Positions 11,438 through 22,583 of a stretch of DNA of 64,000 nucleotides are shown here, one piece after another. A program made the position numbers and the translations under genes. The notes beneath the pieces are model-generated. The model was not told the DNA's origin. It was given only the letters and a program-made list of their open reading frames with translations, and did no database searches. Location: NCBI GenBank assembly GCA_947086415.1, contig OX352300.1, positions 25,140,602-25,204,601 of the forward strand, given 5' to 3'. The DNA comes from Pammene aurita. Lineage: Eukaryota > Arthropoda > Insecta > Lepidoptera > Tortricidae. Position 1 is the stretch's first letter. Each line of letters begins with the position of its first letter.

Positions 11438-12511
11438 AAGGGGGCCAATATGTACTGTATTTGTATTGGAAACTATGTATATTTTCAGCCACCAAAATTT
11501 AGATACGAGTATGCCACCTAATTTGTATCCCCTAATTATAATATCTGCCTCCAACAAATATATCTGTGACCATAAGCGAAACGGGCACCAACTTTGAAAC
11601 GCCAAATTAATGGATACTTGTGTCCAATATGAAACTTTGATCACCAGATTTGTATAGCCAGAATAGTAGATCTACCACCATATAATTTAAAAAAGAATCA
11701 CATGCAAAAATACAAAAAGAAAAGGTTTTAATTGAGTCAAAATGTGCGACGACGAGCGAAGCGATAACACATTCCGTGTTAGGTGAATTGCCAACTAACT
11801 GTGCGCGAAGCCGAGCGAGCGAAGCGAGCGTGCCGCGGCAGCTGCCAGCATGCGCCAGAACCGACTTCTAAAAATGGAGCATTTTTTTGTTTTTGTGATA
11901 CAATGTTTTCTAGATACTTATTCATTAGGCCATCGACTTTACATTTAAGTGATCGGTTAAAACATACCCTTTTGTACATGAGCTACGCATACGCTACGCA
12001 TACGCCTGAGGCAGTGAATTTTTCTACTTTTCCTTTATTTGTAAACTTTATGGTAGCTTGAGTTATGACTCCGAAATTAATTCTTGAAAATTTACCGAGC
12101 AGCAATGTTCTGCAAACACGGTTGAAGTACTTTCTGTCAAAAAGCGTTTAACGTGGGTGTGTTGCATTACATTGCGGGCCGAATTATTATGTATGGTTAA
12201 AATTTTCATTGTAATTCTCAGCAAAAGTTATCTAAATATACTTCCTATGTCCGATGCTAACCACCGTATAAAGATCCGCCCGTATTGGATTAACACTATG
12301 TATACTTGATCGAGTTATAAAGCTAGAACTGTGCCCCCTTTTAGTAGTATTAATTTCGATTTACGCTCAATCGGAGGCGAGATCTTCCCTAAGTAATTAC
12401 CTGCGTGATTTGATGTATATGTATGACGGGCTTTAATTCCAATTGGTAACAGGATTCAGGCGAGTCACAAGTTAGAAAGAACCAAGGGTTTGTTTCGTAA
12501 ATTGGAACTTG
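11438..12511. other. Unassigned sequence between repeats
   Basis: I see no host exon. A short GC-rich patch at about 11800-11860 (repeated GAGCGAGCGAAGCGAGCG-like motifs) looks like a lepidopteran repeat fragment and creates short open frames on both strands. The rest is AT-rich and featureless to me. Confidence 0.45.
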
Positions 12512-12690
12512 TGTAAGGCCTGAATGGACGCTCGAGTTGGGCGTGGTACGGGGCGTGCGGCGTGCATGTTAAACAAATGAAACTCATACTGGTGTCCTGA
12601 GTGGACGCTGCACAAAGCGAATGCACGCTCGCCCGCCACGCTGCACGCCCCGCCGAACGCTCCGCTTCGAGCGTCCACTCAGGCCTTACA
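12512..12690. mobile_element. GC-rich MITE-like inverted repeat
   Basis: The ends are inverted copies of each other: TGTAAGGCCTGAATGGACG on the left and CGTCCACTCAGGCCTTACA on the right. The interior is strikingly GC-rich against AT-rich flanks. No coding region spans it, and no clear target-site duplication could be read. It is consistent with a small non-autonomous DNA element. Confidence 0.7.
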
Positions 12691-13675
12691 CTTATAAGAT
12701 AGTGATCAAACTAAACATTGGAGAAAGAAATGTCGGTAGACTTCGATGCTCTGACATGTAGGTACAGATGTCGTGCATCATAGTATTTATCGTGCTCTCT
12801 CAATTGGCTTCAGTACCCATCGTACAGTTACTTTGACATTTTATATTTACTCTTTGACATTTGACACTAAATTATGAAGTACCATACTAATCAAGTAATC
12901 AGTAATGAGTATTAGAATGTCATTCATTCAATACAATAATTTATTGACATTTCCAGTGCCGTCCTATTCTGATTGAAAACCGAGTTTAACCGATGGAAAA
13001 ACATAATTAATATGATAGCTCATATAGGTGACTATCGTGCAATCTTGAGAGCGTACTCTCTGAAGCACCCGCTTGTAATTCAAGATGGCAAAGTAATTTT
13101 GAAATAGTTTTTTGTTCATTTACGTAGTTCGTGTGCAATATTGATAGCTTATTTTGCAGTGATCTCACGAATAAGTGTGCAGATAATGAGGAATTAATTT
13201 AAAAAAACCACTTCCTTGGTTAACACCCGGTAGTACCGGGGTCGCAGCCACCTCGTGGTTATTTGTAAGATACAGCTATCACTGTACAAAAAGCAAGGCC
13301 TCTGAACAATGTACAAGCAGCTTTACTTTTAACCGTACTTACTACCTGGCAAAATTGTCCAAGTGTTTGACGCGCTGTTCAGTAACTTATGTAATATTTA
13401 TGTGTCTAGTTACTTTTGTAATCTTATTTCATTCAGCAACTTTCGTGGCTGACTATTCAAATGTATTAGAATTTATCACCCTTTGAAGTTAAATTTCATA
13501 TTCATCAATAATTTTGTTATGACAAAGTTTAATAAGCATCTATGAAATATAAGTTGGGGTTCAGGTGCGACTTTCAAAGTCCAGTCAAGAATAATGTGAC
13601 ATTTGGTTAATGAATAATATATAAGTTCATTACTTTACCGCAGGGAGCAATTTTAGTTAAGGTTTAGTTTAGAAA
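12691..13675. other. Unassigned AT-rich stretch
   Basis: I find no recognisable gene or element, apart from a small palindrome around 13227-13241 (CCCGGTAGTACCGGG). Confidence 0.45.
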
Positions 13676-13683
13676 CTATAGAC

Positions 13684-13890
13684 CAGCGGTTCTCAAACTT
13701 TTTTGGTGACGGAACCCTTTCGGCATGCGAAATATTTGACGGAGCCCCAAATTAAAAATAGGTACATTGTATGTGCTAGACAAATAGAGGAGCTGGTTTT
13801 TTTTTTTCAATATTTAAAGTATACTCGCGGAGCCCCTAAGAGGTTTTGCGGAGCCCTAAGGCTCCGCGGAGCACACTTTGAGAATGGCTG
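13684..13890. mobile_element. hAT-like non-autonomous element
   Basis: The element begins CAGCGGTTCTCAAAC and ends with TTTGAGAATGGCTG, an imperfect inverted terminal repeat of the hAT type. It is bordered by CTATAGAC (13676-13683) and CTTTATAC (13891-13898), which match at 6 of 8 positions, as expected for a decayed 8-bp duplication. The interior is short and non-coding. Confidence 0.75.
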
Positions 13891-13951
13891 CTTTATACTA
13901 TAAAGTGAGGGCCTTTTCAGTACCTGTAGAAAGTCATCACTTACAACTATA

Positions 13952-14345
13952 CAGTGTGTCTGGTCAACGATGTCGGAGCTTTTAAGGTTGTGTAGTACAA
14001 TCAATTTCATCGATAAATCACCACGTGTTTTTTTTTTTTAAGTCAACGGTCATAAAATGGCGGCATTTTTAATTTTTCAAACACCTGAGCACGGGTGCAT
14101 GTGGTATTTTTGCTATTATCTGTCAATTATTCGTCCTACGTATACAAAAAATATCTTATTAGATAGCTAACCATATCAGCAATCGATTAAATCTAACAAT
14201 CATACGCAAACGTTTCAATAACAGAGCAAAAAAAAATATTAAACGTAAATAATAAGGACAAAAACGCATGTTTTTTTCAGATTTCATTTGTTTTTGAAAA
14301 AACTAGGTCGTTTACCTACTTTATTTTTGTTCTGTGTTTGTAGTA
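13952..14345 (+). repeat. Left TIR of mariner-like transposon
   Basis: It is the reverse complement of 15895-16286 with few mismatches (for example G/A at the third base, and some in the T-rich runs). TIRs of this length are unusual compared with the roughly 30-bp ends of classical mariners. Confidence 0.9.
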
Positions 14346-14655
14346 CGGAATATTTGCTAGAAATGCACATCAAAATCGTAGCTCTATCTTTGATACTTCA
14401 AAAATAACACGTGTTCAAATATGACCCTGTTAATTGCCTTTTTGACACAATCCCAAGAACTATCATCCCCACTCCCAGTTTTTCTTTTACGAGCAGGTAG
14501 ATAAATCAAGGGGTGCTGCCAGGTCAATCAGTCATCCCTCGCTCTGCGTTGTGATAACAACCTTCTGCTATCTTCAGCTTACTTCTGTTCGATTGTGTTA
14601 TTGTTGATACTTTTGTTAATTGTTGGACTTGCTGTTTGTTTTCCGCTTTGTTACA

Positions 14656-15726
14656 ATGGAGGACCGTCAGTATTCTAGTCAGCACACTGCTGACATACAT
14701 TTCGTTTATGGGTTTTGCAACGGGAACGCGAATGCTGCTGTTCAAGAGTACGCAAGGAGGTTTCCTAACAGACCCATTCCGAATGCTCGCACATTCATAA
14801 GAATCCATGCACGGCTCGCTGAGAACGGCATAAGAAGTCCTGCCAATGAACGTGTTCGACTTGTGGCACCCCAGGACAAAGAAGAGATATTAAGATTAAT
14901 CACACATGATCCGAGACTGAGCATTAGAAGAATAGCAAACCGGATGAATTTATGCAACTGGACAGTCTGGAAAGTATTAAAAAGAGAAGGTTTACACCCT
15001 TATCATTTTAGACGGGTACAAGATATTATTGAACCAGATTACGCTGCAAGATCTGTTTTTTGTGCCTGGATAACAAGAAGAGTACGCAGGGATCAAACGT
15101 TTTTGAGACGTATTTTGTGGACCGACGAAACCACTTTCACGCGATCGGGATTTACAAACCACCGCAACGAGCATCTGTGGCAGTTGGAGAATCCTCATGC
15201 TGTGAGACAAAGTTCGTTCCAGCACCAGTTCTCAGTGAATGTTTGGGCAGGAATTATCGACGATATTTTAGTTGGGCCTATTATTCTACCAGCGACAATG
15301 AATGGCCCACGATTTTTGGAATTTCTTCAAACAGAGTTTCACGACGCATTAATGGAGCTGCCAATAGCATACAGGAGAAGGATGATTTTACAGTTGGATG
15401 GTGCTCCCCCACATTTTGCAAGAGATGTGCGAAATTATTTGAACGAGCATTATGTCCCGTGGGTTGGACGTGACGGACATATCGCTTGGCCACCTCGATC
15501 GCCGGACTTAACTCCACTCGATTATTTTCTATGGGGAACCTTAAAACAAAGAGTGTACGTTGACATACCGAGAACAAGGGAAGAATTAGTGCGAAAAATA
15601 ATAGAACATGGAAACATATTAAGAGAAGATAATGAGATGATTCGGCGGTCTACGCAGCATGTTGCGATAAGAGCAACTGCTTGTCTCCAAAATCAAGGGG
15701 GCCATTTTGAACAGTTACTCAACTAA
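14656..15726 (+). CDS. Mariner/IS630-type DDD transposase
   Basis: This transposase would cut and rejoin the element's own TIRs. The likely start is the ATG at 14656 (MEDRQYSSQH, 356 residues); the frame is open upstream to an ATG at 14620. Residues about 8-60 form a helix-turn-helix of the type found in many insect transposases (I believe Pfam DUF4817). A second HTH follows around 75-120 (LSIRRIANRMNLCNWTVWKV). Catalytic motifs, numbered from this start, are WTDE (D157), LQLDGAPPHF (D248) and SPDLTPLDYFLWG (D284 or D289). The last spacing is 40 residues if D289 is the catalytic one, compared with 34 in classical mariner. No stop or frameshift interrupts it, and the length is normal for the superfamily. 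It is the only gene in the element. Confidence 0.93.
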   Translation: MEDRQYSSQHTADIHFVYGFCNGNANAAVQEYARRFPNRPIPNARTFIRIHARLAENGIRSPANERVRLVAPQDKEEILRLITHDPRLSIRRIANRMNLCNWTVWKVLKREGLHPYHFRRVQDIIEPDYAARSVFCAWITRRVRRDQTFLRRILWTDETTFTRSGFTNHRNEHLWQLENPHAVRQSSFQHQFSVNVWAGIIDDILVGPIILPATMNGPRFLEFLQTEFHDALMELPIAYRRRMILQLDGAPPHFARDVRNYLNEHYVPWVGRDGHIAWPPRSPDLTPLDYFLWGTLKQRVYVDIPRTREELVRKIIEHGNILREDNEMIRRSTQHVAIRATACLQNQGGHFEQLLN

Positions 15727-15894
15727 TTGTCATCGTTAGCCTTAAGATACTCTTGCTGTGATTTCTTATTAAAGTTTAAATTATTATTCTTCTAAAAAAT
15801 AAACTCATTTTAGGTACATGTTGAGACCTGTGTAACTTCTTAAGTAATTATGTCAGATTCGTAAATTTGGTATCGACGTCTAGCCAATACCCTA

Positions 15895-16286
15895 TACTAC
15901 AAACACGGAACAAAAAAAAAGTAGGTAAATGACCTAGTTTTTTCAAAAACAAATGAAATCTGAAAAAAATATGCGTTTTTGTCCTTATTATTTACGTTTA
16001 ATATTTTTTTTTGCTCTGTTATTGAAACGTTTGCGTATTATTGTTAGATTTAATCGATTGCTGATATGTTTAGCTATCTAATAAGATATTTTTTGTATTC
16101 GTAGGACGAACAATTGACAGATAATAGCAAAAATACCACATGCACCCGTGCTCAGGTGTTTGAAAAATTAAAAATGCCGCCATTTTATGACCGTTGACTT
16201 AAAAAAAAAACACGTGGTGATTTATCGATGAAATTGATTGTACTACACAACCTTAAAAGCTCCGACATCGTTGACCAGACACATTG
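15895..16286 (-). repeat. Right TIR of mariner-like transposon
   Basis: It is inverted relative to 13952-14345 and ends GACCAGACACATTG directly before the TA duplication. Confidence 0.9.
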
Positions 16287-16781
16287 TATATTTTGTTTTA
16301 CACACTTCTTATACTAAGTATGAAATGGGCAGACAAAGCCATAAACTATAGTTACTTTACCTTTTTTCGCTTAAACTATAGAACCATTATGATCTAATAA
16401 AAACTAAGCTACTCAAAGTACTAATACCACGCAGACAAAGTCGCAGGCAGAAGCTAGTGGTAAAAAAATACAACAAACTATATCCTTCCTAGCTCCCCAA
16501 CGTTTTAAGCTAAGCAAACTATAATTAATGGCATTTAATCACACTGGCCGCCAATGTAATGAATTAATTAACATAAATGATAATTTTCATAAACGCTTCT
16601 GCCTGTTCATTTCTTAAAGGACTTATAAACCTCCCGCTGCCTTACTACTTACACCCTTGATAACCGACTTGATATTACAAGAGATGGGCCGAATATGGAC
16701 TTTCCCGAATACGAATATATGGCCGAGCTGTGTTCGGTTCAGACCTTATCGAACAGAATATTCGGCCGAATTATACAGTTA

Positions 16782-16921
16782 CCCCCTTATTCATAAACGT
16801 CTACTAAAGTTAAGAGGCCTCTGATAATCGTTTGTGCCTTTCCGTCCAACCTATATGAGGGAAAGAGACAAACGATTATCAGCGATCTCTTAACTTTAGT
16901 GGCCGTTTATGAATAAGGGGG
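16782..16921. mobile_element. MITE with TTA duplication
   Basis: This 140-bp element has CCCCCTTATTCATAAACG at one end and its complement at the other. The arms continue inward as ACTAAAGTTAAGAG and GATAATCGTTTGT. It is flanked by TTA at 16779-16781 and 16922-16924. A 3-bp TTA duplication suggests mobilisation by a Harbinger-type transposase. It has no coding capacity. Confidence 0.85.
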
Positions 16922-16938
16922 TTAATTTATAACTGAAG

Positions 16939-17228
16939 AGTGCTGGTGGCCTGGCGGTAAGACGTCAGACCTTCAATCCGAAGGTCTTGGGTTCAAACCC
17001 CGGCTCGTACCACTGAGTTATTCAGAACTTATGTACGAAACATCATTTAATATTTACCAGTCGCTTTTCGTTGAAAGGAAACATCGTGAGGAAACTGGAC
17101 TTAATCCCAACAAGGCCTAGTTTCTCCGCGGGTTGGTAGGTCAGAGATGGCAGTCGTTTTCGTAAAAACTAGCGCTTACGCTAATTCCTGGGATTAGGTT
17201 GCCGAGCTGAACAGGCATGTTTTGTTGA
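16939..17228 (+). mobile_element. tRNA-derived lepidopteran SINE
   Basis: It starts with an A-box-like GTGGCCTGGCGGTAAGACG and a B box GGGTTCAAACCCC, followed by the body ACTTATGTACGAAACATCAT, ACCAGTCGCTTTTCG, ACATCGTGAGGAAACTGGAC and CTTACGCTAATTCCTGGGAT. I recognise the arrangement as an abundant SINE of moths and butterflies. A diverged piece of the same family lies at 49640-49810. Confidence 0.85.
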
Positions 17229-17754
17229 AGCGAGTAGTAACTGCATAGAATTTTTGCAATTTGTCGCACCGACTTAAATTCGCATTTTTGGAACCTCCAC
17301 TTTTCATATTTTATAGGTACCTTGAAAATGTTATTAAGTGAAGTTTTCTAGATATATCAATAAAATATAACATTTTACGTCATCGTACATTGTTATGATA
17401 GGGAATTAATACTTAACATCAAAATTGTAAACAAAAAAGAGCTATGCTCAACACTTCTGGCCAAGGCTGTATATATACAGAGAGTAGTGATGTCAATAAC
17501 AACAATAAAACATTAATCAATTAAAAATACATGACAAGTTTTAATGTTTAAGTAATAACTAAAATCTTAAAGTTCATAAAACTAAAAAAAAACATTTAAC
17601 ATTACATTCAATCTACATTTTACTACAGTAAGTAATTAACAGGGTTTCAGATTAGGGGAATCAGATTATAACTATGTCAAAACTCTTTCAAACAATGCGT
17701 CAAATTTGCACGTCCTACTAGTATAATTCTGATATTGGTAAAAGATCAAGAGTA

Positions 17755-18705
17755 GTAGGCAATCTTACCTTATCGAGTAGCAAAATTCGGCTTATGTAGG
17801 GCAATGCACGGTAAAATGTTATGTATTTAGTACCTGGTAGCCTGAACCAAACTTGGAGCATTTTTACAGTCAACAAAAAATGATTATATTTTTTGACAAA
17901 AACTACTTCAACGACTAGCAAGTGGGCACGTGGCTCATTCGATTGTGCAGCCACACGCAGAATTAACATTTTAGGTTTTTAGGGTTCTGTAGCCAAAATG
18001 GCAAAAACCGAACCCTTGTAGTTTCGTCATGTCCGTCTGTCCGTCCGTCCGTCCGTATGTCACAGCCATTTTACCCAGAAACTATAAGACGTATCTTGTT
18101 AAAATGTACACACGGTGTTAAAATGTACACTTGTTAAAATGTACATAAGGTGTATTTTGTCTTTAAAAATAACATTGAAGTTTCTTTGAACATTTTGTGA
18201 TTAAGTGAAAAATGTCTGAAATAATCGATTCGAAAATTAGAAAAATCGTGTCCCCTCCCCTGTAACTTTTGAACCGTAAGTCTAAAAAATATGTAAAAAA
18301 ATTGAGTAGATGCGCCTTGTCACATACTTTCTACAAAAATTATTTGTAATATTATCGGTTCAGCCATTTTTGAGTTATCTTCAAAAAAACTTCTTCCATA
18401 GGCATCAGATACGACCTTTTGGTATTAGTTTGGTTCTTATTCCATTGAAGGTACCGAAACCCTCCATTATGCGTGGTCAGACATGCACTTGGCCGGTTTT
18501 TTGTTATTAGCAGGTTAATTACTACTTTCGAATGGCATAAGGTTCAATTTGCTTCTCGATGAGATAGATTTTATAATGATGTTTTTCCTGACTGTACTAA
18601 ATGCTCCAAGTTAAACTCAGGCAACCAACTAAAATATATAACTTTTTACCATGCATTGCCCTACATATGCCGAATTATACTAAATACTCGAAGAGGTAGG
18701 GTTAC
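17755..18705. mobile_element. Inverted-repeat element interrupted by a nested repeat
   Basis: 17755-17870 and 18595-18705 are inverted copies of each other; they share ATGTAGGGCAATGCA, a GGTAAAA.GTTAT run and CTTGGAGCATTT. The interior (17974-18503) is a complete-looking copy of the GGCCGG dispersed repeat. Removing it would leave a compact TIR element, so the nested repeat arrived later. Element ends are approximate. Confidence 0.7.
17974..18503 (+). mobile_element. Dispersed GGCCGG repeat (nested)
   Basis: It reads from TTTTAGGGTTCTGTAGCC through a TCCG-type microsatellite (about 18028-18055) to CATGCACTTGGCCGGTTTTT. This is the opposite orientation to the copy at 10599-11437. The 66-codon frame at 18310-18510 belongs to this repeat and is not a host gene. 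Confidence 0.75.
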
Positions 18706-18824
18706 CTACGGTCTATCACACTAATATAGCCATTCATGAAGCAAATCAATCACATCCATGACAAGGCATTGATATTGATTTTCCTAGTGAATGAATACAA
18801 TGTTGTGATAATGTTTGTAATAAT

Positions 18825-19207
18825 CAAGGATGATTAAGACATGGATTGACAATGCCTATACAAAATCGCGTTCCCTTATTTCAGGCTAAAGCACTAGCGT
18901 CATCTATCGGTCACCAAACACTAAATTCCTACTTAACCTTTCTGTTAAGCCCATTCGTTGACTGGTAGAGAATGCCTTATGGCATTATGTCCGCCATTTG
19001 TACCATCTTATTTTGTGTAATTAAGATTAAATAAATAAATTCTAGTTTCTAATATTTTGTTCGGCGATTAACGCTGACAGAATAAGTCTACTCCAGACTC
19101 AACAGATGGCGCTGTGCCACTTAGTACCGAAAACAGTCGTATAGCCTGAAGGTTCGAGGAACGCGATTTTGTATAGGCATTGTCCATCCATGTCTTAATC
19201 ATCCTTG
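18825..19207. mobile_element. hAT-like MITE with perfect 8-bp duplication
   Basis: This 383-bp element begins CAAGGATGATTAAGACATGG and ends with its complement; the inverted arms extend about 65 bp with small differences. The same eight bases, GTAATAAT, flank it at 18817-18824 and 19208-19215. CA...TG termini with an 8-bp duplication fit hAT. The interior carries AGATGGCGCTG at 19104-19114 and a related CGTCATCTATCGG near 18899. No coding capacity. Confidence 0.88.
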
Positions 19208-19311
19208 GTAATAATGCTGATCAAAGGATAAGTATATGTAACATGTATAAATCTACATATTATAGGGATACTCAAACAGGCTTCAATGACGGTTTCCGCG
19301 ATCGAGATTTT

Positions 19312-19327
19312 CACTAGATGGCAGCAC
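19312..19327 (+). promoter_or_regulatory. CTCF-like motif, left arm
   Basis: With the preceding T, CACTAGATGGCAG matches CCASYAGRKGGCRS at 13 of 14 positions. Binding is inference. Confidence 0.35.
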
Positions 19328-19428
19328 CGTGGCGAGAGGTCTAGCTGTCATAATTCACCAATCATGTTTAATCATATCTTTTTATTAATGGATTTTGACA
19401 GCTGCTGTCAAAATGACCTCTCACCACG

Positions 19429-19444
19429 GTGCTGCCATCTAGTG
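19429..19444 (-). promoter_or_regulatory. CTCF-like motif, right arm
   Basis: This is the same 16 bases on the opposite strand, convergent with the site at 19312-19327. Confidence 0.35.
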
Positions 19445-19757
19445 AAAAACTCGATCGCGGAAACCCTCATTTCCAGTTACCGTAAAAGACATGCGACACA
19501 TACTAAGAATTTTTTAAAGCTCCAAGTCTGAAGCACCATCTAGACGGGATCAACCTAAAGTTGCTGTAAATGTAGAGCAGAACGTACAACGCCATCTAGT
19601 AATTGAAACCGTTACTATTGTTACGTTATTACTACAATAACCCTGGTTTGCACTCGTTAAGATAGCGTATTTTGGAGTTTCAAAAAGTATATATTCCTCT
19701 TTGCTTTAAGTCAATGGATCGAGTTTAAAAACCCTAATTTAATCCGTTCTTTGACAG

Positions 19758-19928
19758 GTGTCATTCTTCTCAACGTCACCCGAGCTGTCGAACAAGGCCC
19801 GCTTCGAATACTTCACTCGCACCATACCTTCGGACCTGTTCCAAGTTCGGGCTATGGTGGAGATCGTCAAGAAGCTGAACTGGAGCTACGTGTCCATCAT
19901 CTATGAGGAGTCCAGCTATGGCATCAAG
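19758..19928 (+). CDS. mGluRA: Metabotropic glutamate receptor exon (ligand-binding lobe 1/2 hinge)
   Basis: This internal exon encodes 57 residues from VSFFSTSPELSNK to EESSYGIK. It is preceded by TTTGACAG and followed by a GTTTGT donor; it begins and ends in phase 0. It is part of the extracellular Venus-flytrap domain of a class C GPCR that binds glutamate at synapses. The Ser-Thr-Ser stretch corresponds to the part of lobe 1 that contacts the ligand amino acid group in family members, and SIIYEESSYG to a conserved strand of lobe 2 with the pocket tyrosine. The match to insect mGluRA is strong. No start codon is expected here: upstream exons (signal peptide, rest of lobe 1) lie outside or were not found in the preceding 10 kb. 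Confidence 0.92.
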
Positions 19929-20204
19929 GTTTGTATAATCTCCAAAAATATTCGGAAAATTTACATTTTATCCTGACACTTATACTGCCCTGCTAAGATG
20001 AATTAACTCAGAATAAAATTAAATGCAAAGTACCTTAAATTCCGTAGCTCAGAGTTAAATTTTCAAGATAATTTAATATTGAAATAGCGCCATTCAGCTT
20101 AGCAGGACAGTGTAGCTGATCTCAGCGCTCTCCCGCTTTGTACAGCGGCTACAAACAGAGAGCCTGCGTAGTGGGATCCTGGCACTCAAGGTGTTAAGTA
20201 GCCT

Positions 20205-20270
20205 AGTTTGTAAAGACTGCTGAGCAAAGTCCTCCCCACTTTTGCCACTCATCACGGCTTTGTCCATTTT
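20205..20270 (-). pseudogene. LINE C-terminal fragment
   Basis: The minus strand encodes the end of a reverse transcriptase protein (DEWQKWG-like, then GLCSAV with a damaged frame). It resembles the better preserved remnant at 41752-41895. Only a short decayed piece remains. Confidence 0.5.
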
Positions 20271-21866
20271 CTCTCAAAATATGACCCGCCATCTCTTTTT
20301 CGGAAATGAAAAATAGGGCAGTATTATGTTTAAAAAATATTGAAAATTCTTATACAATTTGAATATGATCCGGAGGATTATGAATGAAAGTTAGGTTAGT
20401 CTGTTTATAATAGTGCGCCTATCAGAGCATATTTATAAAAAGAGTGTAACAAAAAATACTGGTGACGCGTTAAAGGGTGCAATTGGTAACGTATTCAGAT
20501 GAGAAAGCACCAAAGAAAAAAATCTCCGACTTTGTTCTAATCGGGGAATGTAACTGGCAAAAGTTTTTCCAGGTGGCGCCAGCACAGGTTGTACCGTTAA
20601 CTAGTTTTATTCTATGGGATTTGGCTTCAAGTGTATCCTGGCCAGAAAATTCCGAAAATAAAACATGTATTTGACACTATTAGTAGGATTACTACAACTT
20701 ATGATGGCCATGGACCAAGAGAGAAATCGGACATTACTCTTACTCTATTTCCCTAGCCACAATTGAACCTTATTACTGAGCAAAACATTCGTGCATAGCT
20801 AGTAAAAAGCAGTAAAAACGGTCCAATAGATCATGTAGGGGGCGGGGTCTCACTCGCACTCGTTACAAAATTGACACATTTTACACATATTGACAGTTTC
20901 ATTGTCTGATGACGTCTACCTAGTCAAAACGAGACACAGTCCCCTAGATAACCCTCACTTTCGGCCTCACTTTGTGGCCGAAGAGTATACTCCAGTTTAA
21001 AATGATAACTTCGTGATGCTGGCATAATATTTAAAAAGCTTAACCTGCCAACAGTTACCAGTATTTTTGAAACACCTTGTACTCGTATAGTTATGCATAT
21101 TTGACTAAAACTTCGTCTTGCACCACTTACATGCAGGTTTAATGCAAAGGAAAACGCCGCCATAAACATTTGAGTATTACCACATAGAAGTAAGGTATTT
21201 TGTGAAAATTGCCGCGACTACGGAAACCATTTATATAAATTATCCATGCAAATGAAACAAAAACGCAGCACAATAGTACAAACAATGGTCGTAACAAGGA
21301 CTGGTTTGCCTTTTTAGTTCTTGAACATTCTGTGCAAACCGCACAAAATACGAATATGAACAAGCGTTTTTGAATCCGATTGTTTACGGTGAATAATATT
21401 GTAGATGGGCATTTTTATTGTAGCTTGTATTTTAAAGCACGACTTAAGTCGTGTTTCAGTAACGTCTAACCGTCACATTCCTGACAAAATGTATGGAATT
21501 TGACATTGACCATCAGTTTTGTGACGATTGCTAACCGGCCGTTAATGGTACACAGTTAAGTGAAAATGCCCAGGTTCCTGAGCTGCTATGGATTTTTCAC
21601 AATAAAGATTAAGTATATTCTGGTAGGTGTACCTAGTAGGTACTACCTACCAGGTTACTTAGAGGTGGAATGTAAAAACATGTATAAATTTTTTAGTGGG
21701 AGATTACGTCATTTGAAGAGTTAAATTCTTGGTTTTAAATGGTTTAGACTATGCAAGTATGCATAGTTTGTCTAGGGTGGGTGTTACGCGGCTGTTTTAT
21801 ACACGATGTTTAATCGGTAATTGGGAACAAATTTTTCTAATTCAGTTATCGATAGGGATCACATTT

Positions 21867-21996
21867 ATGTAGCAGTTGGGCCATTTTCTTCAAAGTTGGA
21901 CACCCCTTTTTCCTTGTGGTTCTGACAACTCAACTATTTTTTTAAAAGAACTGGAGTGTGCAACTTTAAATAAAATGGCCCAACTGCTACATACAG
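21867..21996. mobile_element. Small inverted-repeat element
   Basis: ATGTAGCAGTTGGGCCATTTT at the left is complemented by AAAATGGCCCAACTGCTACAT at the right, with imperfect pairing further in. It is a short MITE-like hairpin, with no coding capacity. Confidence 0.6.
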
Positions 21997-22466
21997 TTAT
22001 CGCTGTCGATGACTGAATTACAAAAATAAAATTTCACAGTGTATATAGGTAGGTTAATTTAGTTCGATCGATTGTTTTCTTTTCTGTGTTCTCTTACTTA
22101 ATTGTGTATTTATTTTTAAAATTAGTTTTTTTTTGTCATGAGTTGATTTTGAATTGAATAAGATGTTTATGTTTAAAATTTTAAGGTGTTGTTATTTTAG
22201 CCTGTGTTTTTAATGTTTTAAAGGTAAATAAAATATTAATTGTCATGCTTAGGAAAATAAACAATAATAACCAATTATGTTTTGTAATTAAAACACCCAC
22301 ATACTAGAGCTATCATTTTTAAGCAGCGCTGAATGCCATGGCTCTCTCCCTCTGAACCTAATCCAGAAAGGGCATAAAGCTCTATAAATGGAGTACGCTT
22401 CGCCTCATCTTTCCAAACAAAAAAGTCTGCCAAAATCTGAGGGGGGCGAGGTAGCACGCATGTGAA

Positions 22467-22583
22467 GTTTTCAAGTCAAAGGTACATCATTGTCGGTTGT
22501 TAATACAGTTTATTTCTAAATGAATTTTTATGGCAGCAACGCTTTATTGACAACCGACAAAGATGTACCTTTGACTTGAAAAC
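22467..22583. mobile_element. MITE-like hairpin
   Basis: Arms of 34 bp (22467-22500, 22550-22583) start GTTTTCAAGTCAAAGGTACAT and pair almost perfectly, around a 49-bp loop. Confidence 0.7.

Larger units (their letters stand above)
13952..16286 (+). mobile_element. Full-length Tc1/mariner-superfamily transposon with long TIRs
   Basis: This 2335-bp element is bounded by TA on both sides (13950-13951 and 16287-16288). Its terminal inverted repeats are about 393 bp long (13952-14345 and 15895-16286), start CAGTGTGTCTGGTC / CAATGTGTCTGGTC, and differ by only scattered changes. A single intact transposase gene lies between them, followed by an AATAAA signal at 15798-15803. Both ends and the gene are present, so this copy could have been mobile recently. 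Confidence 0.93.
19290..19471. mobile_element. MITE with paired CTCF-like sites
   Basis: Inverted arms of about 57 bp, GGTTTCCGCGATCGAG plus CACTAGATGGCAGCAC and the following bases, surround a roughly 65-bp centre. No target duplication could be read. Each arm contains a near-consensus CTCF motif, giving two sites that face each other (19312-19327 plus, 19429-19444 minus). It lies about 290 bp upstream of the first recognised receptor exon. Confidence 0.8.

Noticed and set aside
15060..15473. 137-codon open frame overlapping the transposase in another frame
   Set aside because: It is a shadow of the mariner transposase gene, with no independent motif.
16680..16780. Palindromic ATTCGGCCGAAT-type segments
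   Set aside because: Probably a fragment of a known dispersed repeat, but I could not define its ends.
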